Part shown: one piece after another, positions 1 through 9,687 of the stretch
Position numbering within the stretch: the first letter of the stretch is position 1
How the letters are laid out: every line of letters begins with the position of its first letter
Source of the DNA: Zygnema circumcarinatum
Lineage: Eukaryota > Streptophyta > Zygnematophyceae > Zygnematales > Zygnemataceae
Assembly (NCBI GenBank): GCA_037447605.1
Contig: CM074808.1
Span: 1,232,978-1,296,977 of the forward strand
DNA: 64,000 nt
Reading direction: 5' to 3'
Made by a program: the position numbers and the translations under genes
The notes under the pieces: generated by a model
Seen by the model: the letters and a program-made list of their open reading frames with translations, nothing else
What the model was told of the DNA's origin: nothing
Databases searched by the model: none

Positions 1-233
1 AAAGGTAGCCAAGATCGCCGGAGGAGGGCTTCCGGGGCCGTGCATCGCGAAGGAGCGATGGGCGCACTGGCGAAGGAAGGTGTCCAAACGGGTGTCGAGG
101 CAGCCAAAAATCTCAATAGCCATAGGAACAAACTCGTCGGCCGCATCACGGTGAGCATATGCACGCTCCTTGCGAAGGGCCGCATCGCGAGCAGCCACGC
201 CTTCATGATGTGCTGCACGTGACAATAAATCGC
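1..233 (-). repeat. Fragment of R2-like LINE, 3' part
   Basis: Positions 1 to about 233 align nearly base for base with 48490-48722, inside the large decayed LINE later in the window and in the same orientation; similarity stops abruptly after about 233. It is a dispersed fragment of that retrotransposon's 3' third. The open frame at 40-222 is not a gene, since it runs antisense to the element. The left end lies outside the window, so whether this copy is truncated cannot be judged. Confidence 0.85.
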
Positions 234-912
234 GACTGTATGGTCTCACTACAGTACAGTACTGTCCTGTAGTTGAGAGGATTCTGTACATTTTGTGTAC
301 TTCAGATTCAATGGTTCGACACGTACGACACGAGCAAGGTACCGAACGGTCAATGTACAGTCAGCAGTCCTCATATTTTCGCCATGGTTTTGGCAAATAT
401 GAGGCGAAAATCTTGATTTTGCAAATAGAAGGTTCGTGTTACCAATAGACGGGCGGTATTATGTTAGAGTTCATGTTGGACCGTACATATTGTACCATAT
501 CATATCGTACCATATCGTGCCGTATCGTTAAACATCATATTGTATCTTATGGTATCGCATCGTATCGAAGCCAAAAGGAAGGGGAAGAAGAAGAGGGAGA
601 CGAGCGAGCGCCTCTTACGGCGGCACGTGCGGGGAGATTTAGGTGAAGTTTTGCGTAAGCCCGTAACGGCTAGTACAGCTAGTACGAATAGTACGTTTAG
701 TACGGTTGGTACGAATAGTACGGCTAACGCAAAGCTACCGTACAAAAAGGTGGTTTCGGCAAAATCGGGGCGAATTATTAATTGGGGACGCAGTGTACAG
801 GGTGGAAAATATGAGGACTGCTGACTGTACAAAACACGTGTACGGATTCAGGGCTTCGAAACTTCTTGGAGAGCTGCGCTTGGAGGCGGAGAGGCTTGTG
901 CCGGAGTCAGCC
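234..912. other. Intergenic, simple-sequence rich
   Basis: No gene seen. About 484-565 is a degenerate array of CATATCGTAC-like pentamers. About 670-725 repeats TAGTACG-type units. The last 100 bases are the probable promoter and 5' leader of the DUF2301 gene; I see no clear TATA box. Confidence 0.5.
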
Positions 913-3148
913 ATGGCTGCCACTGTGCTCTCCACCTCCGTCAGCGCTTCGCCTGTTCTCTCCCTCAGGAACTGCGAGACATTATGTGCTCCCACGACGG
1001 CTCTTTTCTCTGCTGTGCGATTTCGGCGGTGCGCGCTGTCGGCCAGGGATGGCGTGGTAGCAGGCAGGAGCTTTTGCAAGAGGAGAGGAGGGCTTGAGCT
1101 CCGCAAGGAGGACGCTAAGTGTGGCCATCCGAGATTGGGAGTGAAGTGCTCTGCATCCAATGATGCTCCGGAGGCGGTTTACAAAGGAGTGTATGGCCCG
1201 TGGTCGATTGAGGAATCTGATCGCCTGGAGGTATTCACTCATGGAGTTTCAAGGCGGCAGTTATGCCGGTACTGAAAATATTATGAAAGGAATATAGGAA
1301 CCGAGAGCACGTTATGGACTTTGGATTTTGATTGTTGCTCGTTGCGCTTTTGTTCCTCCAATCAACTTGCTATGCGAGGGGTTTTTCTCGCAACATTGAA
1401 TTCAGCGTTTTAGTTATCGTTCAACGAAAATTACTTAATCCTGCCTCATGATGTGTGTTGTTCAAATGCACTGGGAAACTGCACTACAACCTAAATTACA
1501 TGCAGTGTATGCTTGCACTTGCCTGCGTTTCTGTTTTGAGTGGGTGGTCTTCTAATCCAATCTGAGCTATTCCCGGGTTGCGAATCATTAGCTCGGAGAA
1601 CCGTTCTCTACCGTTGTTGTATTACAGGCTATCTCAGATCCCTTTGAGGTCTATAGTACAATCAATTGGAATAGCATCCGAGCTAAGGAAGTAAAGTATG
1701 TGAATAGGACAATCCATACTGAACTTTGCTTCGCTCACCAGGTCTACGCGTATCGAGGAGGCCTTGTCACGGCAGCCGGTGCTTTCGCAATTGCTGCGTC
1801 AGCTGCTTTCCTCCCTGACGACGCGCCCCTGCGTGCCTTTATTCTCGATGCATTAAACCCGCTCTATGCATTGGGGGCAGGCGGCTTGGGTGTGTCCCTG
1901 TTACTAATTCATATTTACGTCACAGTGATCAAAAGAACCCTCCAGCTGCTTTGGCTAGTTGGCGTTGGGGGCTCACTGGCAGTTGCTCTCAATTTTGCTG
2001 CTCCCGCTGGAGATAGTCTTGTTGGTTTCGTTCTGGAACATCCTGGCGGAGTGTGGGCAGTCGGGCCCTTGTTTGCGGCACTCACAGGATTGGTGTTTAA
2101 AGAAGGTATGGCCCCTTTCTTCATACAGAAATCCTCTCGGTAGAATCACGTAGCGGAGAGTAGGCCTGTGGTTGACAAACTTCTCAGCCAACTTAGCAGC
2201 TGTCTTGATGTATAAGTTCTGGAATGAACGAGGGCTTAGTCACCGAATGTACTACTATGATTATATATCAGTCTCGCGATATCCTAGGTTGCTGTCAAGC
2301 ATCAAGCATTTGTCGGAATGCATTTTGGTTTTTTAATTGATTTACCTGTGCGCTGTGTTGGCCTTGGGCTCATGATTTCTGCCCTTCTGCTGCTGCTATT
2401 ACCTCCAGGCCTATGTTATGGTAAACTAGAGGCTGCTGCGCTCTTCTTTGTGATCCCCGCGACTCTTTTGGGGCATTTGGTGAGCCAGACTTATCTTGAT
2501 GCCAATCCTTGATGCTGCAAAGGTGCAAGCTGGTACAGAGATTGGGAGCTCGCAACTCCCCATAGCACCATTGACTCTGTAGCAGTGAGGAAAAACATTT
2601 TGAAAAGCACTCACACAAACAAAGCTGAACCTCCTGTATGAATAAGTGTAGTTATGTGTTGCGGATTACTCTGGACCTGAAACTTGGAGTGTTTTGCGGA
2701 CAGCATTCCGGACCATCAACAGTCCTACTAACTACTTGTTGCTGGGCTTGTGTGGCAACAGTCTGGGGCCATGGATCCTGCGGTGGAGAAGGGCCTCCTC
2801 GCCGTTTGGATGGTCCTTTTTGCGACCTTCGGTGCTCGGAAGTTCACCCAGCCAATTAAGGTTTTGCACGACCTTATGGCCCCCATGTTATTTAGTGGAT
2901 GGCATGATGATTGGGGAGGTTCTGCTTTTGGGATGTTGAACTTCAATGAGTGTCTCATGCATGGTGCCGTTTTTGCTAGAGTAACGAGAACACTTGATTC
3001 TGAAGTGGACTCATCCAGAAAATGCATGGTCCCTTCGCAGGACGACATTGGCGACAAGTCGGTCTTTATCTTTCAAGCTCTGCCGAAGGACAAACAGGAA
3101 GCTCTTTTGGAAAAACTGCAGAGTATCTCCAGGAGCGAAATGTCGTGA
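913..3148 (+). CDS. Chloroplast DUF2301 membrane protein
   Basis: Five exons, 913-1230, 1742-2105, 2409-2479, 2762-2860 and 3041-3148, all GT-AG and phase-consistent, give 319 aa. Residues 1 to about 85 are Ser/Ala/Arg-rich with few acidic residues, like a chloroplast transit peptide. The mature part begins at VYKGVYGPWSIEESD and carries the arrangement I know from the DUF2301 (COG5413) family of cyanobacteria and plastids: an RGGLVTAAGAF membrane segment, further hydrophobic segments, the soluble motif CYGKLEAA, and a tail with GARKFTQPIKDDIGDKS. It is probably a multi-span thylakoid or envelope protein. The biochemical role of the family is unknown to me. The ATG at 913 is the first in frame ahead of the leader. 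The exon 2/3 junction rebuilds a Gly codon, which supports the splice. Confidence 0.88.
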
Positions 3149-4008
3149 AATGTGATCACACAAGCGGGTGGACTGAGAGCGTGGGTGTCGCGGCCAATCG
3201 AGTTGTGACACTACAGCCAGCGGCAACATTAACAGAATGGCCGGAACTGTACATAGGTATCTACGCGAGCGTGTACTTTTGAACCTACTGCAAACATGCA
3301 GCCCTTCTGAGCCTCCGATAAGAGTTGAATAAGAAATATTTTTCTACTTTTTCGATAACCTTGTGTTCACTTGCTCTGTTTTATTGCCTCGATTCCCATT
3401 TCTCAACGATAAACCTAGTCCTTCGTCTGTGGGATGTCGTCCTCGGAAGTGCTACATTCTTCATAATGCAGCATGATGCTATGCACATGTTTACTGGCTA
3501 GTCATTCCTATGCTTTCAGCGCTGATGAGCATGAGCATGGGCAGACATCCGCATTCTTGGCAGAGAACATCATTCTTGACAAAAAACATGGGACACGAGT
3601 GTCATCAACTGGCGCTTTGATATTGATTTTTCTTTCTAAACAATGAGACAATGGAAACGTCTCGTAATACCTCTAATGTGATCATCACTTTTGGGTTGCG
3701 CAAGTAGGCATTGTCAGCTCATTTGTAGCGCCATCGTGACCCTGTGCAGTTCAGATTTGCATTTGCCAGAGGCCAGCCATTGGCGTTCTACACTGATGAC
3801 GTAACGCAATTTTTTCTCTAAACACCGAGCATTCTGAAGCCACGCTCCTGGTATTGGAAGGATACAACCAGTGGCATGGAATTGCGTGCACAGCCTTTCC
3901 ACATCTGACACAGCTGCTGGGAAAAAATACCGGCCTTATATTTGAAACGCAAGACCAGCCATGAGATGAGCGACCCAAGTTGGCAGCTGGGGAAGTTGAG
4001 GCAGAAAC
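3149..4008. other. Intergenic between convergent genes
   Basis: Holds the 3' ends of the DUF2301 gene (+) and the bilin reductase gene (-). I see no further coding signal or repeat. Confidence 0.5.
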
Positions 4009-6808
4009 TCAGGCGTACTTGCTAGGCACTGAGGTGCCGATGAGACGCCCTTGCTCATCCCAGGGCCGCGTCACATACGACTTCCCAGCCATGCTGCGCT
4101 TCCTGCTCACAGATCCATCTGCTGATTGGTACTGGGGAAAGTAGTCGAGAAAGGTCTTGTTCCCCAAGGTATTCAGACCATCAAAAAGGAACTCGTGGAT
4201 GTATGCCTGCAGACACTTACGCCGTCCCTACATATCAGAATTCTCTCATGAATGGAAAACAAGTTAGAAGGAGAAAACAAGTTTGAGGATCTGAGCGAAA
4301 ATGCAAAAAAGACTGAACGGCATTGTCATTATGGTGACAAAAATCTTTGAAATGACCACGTGTATCCGTTTGGCAAGGGCACCGACCATGCTTGCCTCCA
4401 TAAGTTTCACCATAGCTGCCATAGCTGCCTCCATAGCTGCCACTAAGAAAACCGCAGATGCAGTCTCTTGGACAGACACATACCAAAGCATGTTATAGAG
4501 ACTGCTGAGAAGCACATTTCTACAAGCGTTATCACCATCTCTCCAGCTCGCTTTCTGTCAGCCTCACCTCACAGCGCTCCTCCCCAAACAGACGAGTCAA
4601 AACCGGCCGCCCAGGGTCCTGCAATGGAGACACTAACCCGCCATGAGCACACCCCAACACTTTTCGTTCTCGTCCTTTCGTCAGCCGGTGAACTGGTTGG
4701 ATACAGCCACACCTTTTCGCATCGCCAGCAGACGTATCGATGCTGAGCCTCCCTATTGGTAGCGACTGCAGCCTCGTTTGTTTCCGGCTCTGCTGCATCC
4801 ACCATGTCTAGCCACACCTGCCACACCCAGACAGACACACCTCATTGAATGTGGATAAAAAACCACGGTACAAACAAAATAAGAAACTGTTTCCGTTTTT
4901 TCTAAATTTATTACAGCGCTAAACATGTCGACTGCTCCAAAACACCTTTAAATAGTCCTTGAAGGCGTCAAAGACTGTCGGATAGATGGTGTCTGAGAAA
5001 GGCAGGCGGGACCACAGCAGTGCTGGAGAGAAGAACTGCAGTGATTCCGCCGTAAATTCTCCTCCCCAAGGAAGTCCCCCCTCCTGCATCACGCATCACA
5101 GAAAGTGAAAAAAATATCACTGAACCTCTCATTCCGAGTTCTTGCATTGACAAGTAACACTGACTGAGGGTAGAGTACCGCACTTAGCAACCAATCCACC
5201 AAAGAAAAACAAGGGGAGAGAGGAGCAAAGCCTCTCACCTCACCGTACTTTTTGCAAAGGGGAAGCACGGGCCGAATGTACTTGCCAACGTACTCCTCTG
5301 TATGGAACAGAGGGTTCAAATCACTGAAATTCCATCCCCAAACAAAGCTATCCGGACAAGTTAGAGGGGCACTGCTTTCCCCCTCTCTCACTCTTGCAGC
5401 CCCGCTGAGCTGCACAGACAGTTTGAGGGGGCAAAGGTGCCACTGACGGACAGCTAAACACGGCTACATGGAAGTACGGCCTTGGCAAGACTGCAGAATA
5501 CAATTTTGGATGCTGTCTGCAGTGAAGGAGAAGGAAGCGAATCCGTACATGACAATTAAGTGGCCGCGGGGAAATGTAACAAGGTCAGCACAGAAGAATG
5601 GCAGGTCAAAAGGCGGTCGAGGAAAGATGACGAGATTTAGGACCTGCTCATGAAGAAAACGGCCTTGCCTTACAGCAAGAATCGGTTACAGAGGGTCATG
5701 TCGAGCCACATCGCCATACTAAAACTGCGGAAGAACAGGAGATTCTGCATCTGAGACGAACCAAATGATTTTACAGTCTGCCTGTACTAGTTAGACAAAC
5801 AATATCCTTAATGATTGTGCACGTACGATTACAACTAGTTTTGTTAACAAAAAGGAAAAAGCACGAAAATCACTCGTTCATCGACAAGCAAAGGCCGTGA
5901 GCTCGTGAAACAAGTTATTTGCTGTTGACTTGCACTCACCTGAAGATTAGGGCCCGCGCTTATGTCCGCTGACCGCATCATCCGAATCTTCTCACTTTGA
6001 AAGGCTATGCTCCGACTCACAGCCTTTTGCCGTGGAGGGTCAAAGCCCTCAAGGACACGAAATTCCTTCTGCGCAGGCACGCGCAGAAGCAAGCTCGCGA
6101 TGCTTTGTTAGAAATTTGACGATTTCGCTGGCGTACAATGGTTGAAGGGAGCACGACCTGTGAGCGAACTAAGGAAACAGGCTTAAACCAGCGAAACTGA
6201 CTTCCATTCGCCAGGCTTCATAAAGGCAGACTATGTTACGGTAAGCTTCACGTGAACTTGAAGAATGTCTGCCAATGATTCAACCTTATGAGGGATATGC
6301 GCCAGTGTTTTAGACAAGCGCATTTCGAATGGGTTACGTGTAGTTGTGATGAACCCTACAAACCAATTCCTTCAAAATGCGCCGAAAAGTGAACAAGACG
6401 AGCGACAAGGAAGGAAAATGACGGGATGGCACCCAACAACTTTGCCCATCGAGGACAGATACAAGACTGGCTTCAACCGGGTACATTGTCCGGGCTCACC
6501 TTCATGGGAAACGGCCGCAGCTCCATGCGCTTTTCCATCTCCTGCACGCAGTGTTCCACAAACGGCGTGTAGAGACCCGGGCCCGCCTCCAGGAGCTCAG
6601 CATCCTGTGCGAGCTGCCTGCTATCGGAGACTGCGTAGAAGCGACGCCTGTCTGGTCGCTTCGCCAATCTGCAGCAGCGTCCCGAGAGCCTGTTCCGTTG
6701 CTGGAGTGCTACCTTGGGGGGGAGGTGCCACCCTCCGACAGTGGCGGCGAGAGCGGGTGAGGCCGCGAGAGAGTGGCAGACTGCAGCCGCAGTCGGAGGA
6801 CGGGCCAT
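4009..6808 (-). CDS. HY2: Ferredoxin-dependent bilin reductase, HY2-type
   Basis: Seven exons on the minus strand, 6808-6500, 6068-5940, 5643-5549, 5323-5239, 5083-4946, 4817-4713, 4618-4568, plus a last coding block 4206-4009, give 369 aa. Residues 1 to about 65 look like a plastid transit peptide. Family motifs follow in order: [36 protein letters not shown] then FDLPFFCAD (putative proton-donor Asp166), [44 protein letters not shown], and a long tail [33 protein letters not shown]. The tail matches what I recall of land-plant HY2, which makes phytochromobilin from biliverdin for phytochrome in plastids. PcyA is less similar. The related PUBS or PebA/PebB activities cannot be excluded from sequence alone. 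All junctions are GT-AG and in phase. Confidence 0.9.
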
Positions 6809-6977
6809 GCAGGACGCCGGACGGGGTGCGCGCAGCCGGGCTGCGGACCAGCAGGAGAGCGAAGGAGTCTATGCCATGGCGGAGGGCTCATGGCATTGCA
6901 CACGCATCCGAGGGGAGCGAAAGGGCGCGCGGGAGGCGCATGAAGGGCTGCCGCTGGCGTTGCTCCCTGCTCGGCGG

Positions 6978-7175
6978 GCCATCAAACCCTAACCCTAACC
7001 CTAGCCCTAACTTTTGCCCTAACTTTAACCCTAGCCTTAACCCTAACTCTAGCCTGAACGTTCACGCTAACCCTAAACTCTAACCTAACCCTAACTGTAA
7101 CTCTAACTCTAACCTTAACCCTACCCTAGCCCTAACCGTCAGCTGAACCCTGCCGTAAACCCTAACCCTAAAACT
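6978..7175 (+). repeat. Interstitial telomere-like CCCTAA block
   Basis: About 200 bases of degenerate CCCTAA/CCTAAC units, with variants such as CCTTAA and CTCTAA, lie about 170 bases upstream of the bilin reductase start. The C-rich strand is on plus. Genes continue on both sides, so it is not a chromosome end. The units vary too much for a recent telomerase product. Confidence 0.85.
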
Positions 7176-8319
7176 CCAACAGCCTACCTGGGATACGGTA
7201 CGGCGGCACGTGTGACCGCTCGCATCCAGGAGTTTTGCCAGGTGGCTACCCGTCTAGTGCCACGTGGCGAGGCCCCATTGGCCCGCGATCACTGGGCTGT
7301 AAATCGAGGGCCTGTGCGAGCGCAGGATACAGGGCCGTACGGTAATAGTACCAAGGGGGTTTAGGGGAGGTCGAGACTAGGCACACAGTCAAAAGCTGTA
7401 CGGAGCGAATCTGAGATAGTGGCCAATGGGGGCCTCGCGCTGACTCGGGCCGAGGCGTCACGGCGCACTGCGGGTATGTGGACGGCGATCGGCGGCGTCA
7501 GCTGGCCGGACGGACGGACGGACGGACGCTTGGCGGGCGGCGCCGGGAGGATGGACGGGGCGGGGGAAGGAGCGAGGGAACGTTCTCACAGGTGTCGGTG
7601 GGTGCGAATTTAAATACGGCGCGGGGCGGGGCGATAAGGTTGATGGTGAATGTTCGCTCGCTAGCTCGCTCGCGCGCGTGCGGCCGAGCGCCTTGTCGGG
7701 GAGCGTTCGGGGCGGTGGGCGCGGGCCGACTCGGGTTTCGGATGAGAGCCGTCCGCGTGTGCGGCAGGGAAAGGGGCGCGGGTGGAAGGGGTACGGTACG
7801 GTACCCTCCAAAGCGATAACCAGGAACTTTTCCACTAAGCTCACGCCACACGTGGCGCCAGATGCTGTCGTCTCGAGGGCCGCGCAGATCCGACCGACCA
7901 GCAGGTCACACGTGGATCAATCAAAATCAACTCGCGACCTGACGGAGCTCGCAGCCGGGCGCGCAGGGCCCTCCCTCCCTCCCTCCCGCGTGCAGGCCGG
8001 CGGCCGGCGGGCGCGCGGACAGCGAAGTGACACATCATCAAAAGTGGTTTGGATCACGGAACGCAACGGCCGGTTCAAGCTCGAGCGCGCCCGCCCGCCA
8101 GCCGATAGGGCACCCCCACGAGTTGACGTCTGTACGGTCTGTCTGTACGGCGGCGGACCGGCCCGCCCACCTGTCGGCGCGCGCGAGCAGGCCGGGCCGG
8201 GCCAGATCTCGTCCGTGCTCCAATGCTTGCCACGTCAACATGACCGTACCATATCCCCGGCATCGCTTTACTGTACTGTACCCCATTTTCGAGTGCGAAA
8301 CAGGGACGGACGCGGCGCC
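7176..8319. other. GC-rich intergenic region
   Basis: No gene supported. It contains a short GGAC/GACG tandem at 7508-7530 and several CGGTAC/GTACGG motifs. Long open frames here on both strands are products of high GC content and lack any recognisable domain. Confidence 0.5.
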
Positions 8320-8327
8320 AAGACTTT

Positions 8328-9302
8328 CACAGATCGGACCATTAGACAAACCAGTCGACTGGTTGGCAACCAGTGGTTGCGGACCGAAACAACCATTCGA
8401 CTGGTTGCCAACCAGTGGATGCCACTGGTTCGCAACCAGTCGACTGGTTGCCAACCAGTGGCATCCACTGGTTCCAAACCATTCGACTGGTTGCCAACCA
8501 GTGGTTGCGGATCGAAACAACCATTCGACTGGTTGCCAACCAGTGGTTGCGGACCGAAACAACCATTCGACTGGTTGCCAACCAGTGGCATCCACTGGTT
8601 GGAAACCAGTCGACTGGTTGCGAACCAGTGGCGCAGGACTGAAACAACCATTCGACTGGTTCGGAACCAGTGATCCAATGGTTGGCAACCATTAAATTGT
8701 CGGTGTACGGATCCCCTTATTGTCGATATACTGTAAATATTTTCCGTACGATTTTCCGATTTTTCGTACGATTTTTTACGATTGCCGGAAAATCGTACGG
8801 AAAATATTTACAGTATATCGACAATAAGGGGATCCGTACACCGACAATTTAATGGTTGCCAACCATTTGATTTAATGGATATAACCATTCGACTGGTTGG
8901 CAACCAGTGCTGCCGGATCGAAACAACCATTCGACTGGTTGCCAACCAGTGGATGCCACTGGTTCACAACCAGTCGACTGGTTGCCAACCAGTGCCGCCG
9001 GATCGAAACAACCATTCGACTGGTTGTGAACCAGTGGATGCCACTGGTTCACAACCAGTCGAATGGTTGCCAACCAGTGCCGCCGGATCGAAACAACCAT
9101 TCGACTGGTTGCCAACCAGTGGCATCCACTGGTTCCGAACCAGTCGACTGGTTGCCAACCAGTGGCATCCACTGGTTCCAAACCAGTCGACTGGTTGCCA
9201 ACCAGTGGCATCCACTGGTTCCAAACCAGCCGACCAGTAGACGTCCAACCATTGCCATCCAATGGTTGTCCAATGGTTGCCGATCCACTGGTCCGAACTG
9301 TG
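8328..9302 (+). mobile_element. hAT-like non-autonomous element, copy A
   Basis: A 975-base element whose ends are inverted repeats: CACAGATCGGACCA at the left and TGGTCCGAACTGTG at the right (one mismatch). It is flanked by 8-base direct repeats, AAGACTTT (8320-8327) and AAGGCTTT (9303-9310), 7 of 8 identical. The inside codes for nothing. It is a dense run of short palindromes of the type ACTGGTTGCCAACCAGT, CCAGTGGATGCCACTGG and ACCAGTCGACTGGT, with spacers like CGGATCGAAACAAC. A longer perfect palindrome sits in the middle. The 8-base target duplication fits hAT-type transposition; no transposase is present. Copy B at 18552-18793 shares the ends and units in inverted orientation. Confidence 0.82.
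8680..8867. repeat. Long central palindrome of copy A
   Basis: Arms of about 80 bases (8680-8758 and 8787-8867) are near-perfect inverse complements around a short AT-rich loop containing TTCGTACGATTTTTTACG. They include GTGTACGGATCCCCTTATTG and its inverse. The segment is unlike the CCAGT-type units on either side. It could be a second foldback element nested inside, or the ancient core of copy A. Confidence 0.85.
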
Positions 9303-9310
9303 AAGGCTTT

Positions 9311-9687
9311 GCAACGTAGCGCGGGCCTGGCTGCTGACGCACGCAGAATGTCAGAATAGTTTCTGGTTTCTGTTTCGGGCCCTAAACCCGCAAGCTTCCA
9401 AAAACCAGGTTGCGCCTGTACAGCTGTCACATGCGGAAGAAGATTTGGTGTTCGTACAGGGAATCTCCCGTGCCGACGTGGTCGAGGTGATAGCACACTC
9501 TGATTGGTTGGATAAGATTTTGTGTGTGCGCCTATCTCTCCCTCCACTGTGCGCACCCCCCACCGTCTGGAAATCGCACCGGATTTTGAAGTCGATTCGG
9601 CTGCCGTACTGTAGCCGCCGCATGGAGCAGCGTGGCTCGTTTCACCGTTCGCGTGCACTGAACTGAGCACGGAACGCCCCGGGCGGG
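9311..9687. other. Intergenic / 5' region of SP-RING gene
   Basis: No gene or repeat recognised; presumably promoter and leader of the gene that starts near 9688. Confidence 0.4.

Noticed and set aside
4235-4515. Gly/Tyr-rich minus-strand frame ([16 protein letters not shown])
   Set aside because: It lies in the last intron of the bilin reductase gene and comes from a short CCATAGCTGC repeat.
8340-9230. CRISPR-like array of 20-30 base repeats
   Set aside because: Units are palindromic, spacers are themselves repeated, and the block has transposon ends with an 8-base duplication in a eukaryotic gene context.
7678-9240. Long overlapping open frames on all six frames with NQSTGCQPV/DWLPTSG-like repeats
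   Set aside because: They are translations of the ACTGGTTGCCAACCAGT palindrome array, whose units lack stop codons in every frame. No domain, and the same text appears wherever the array occurs.
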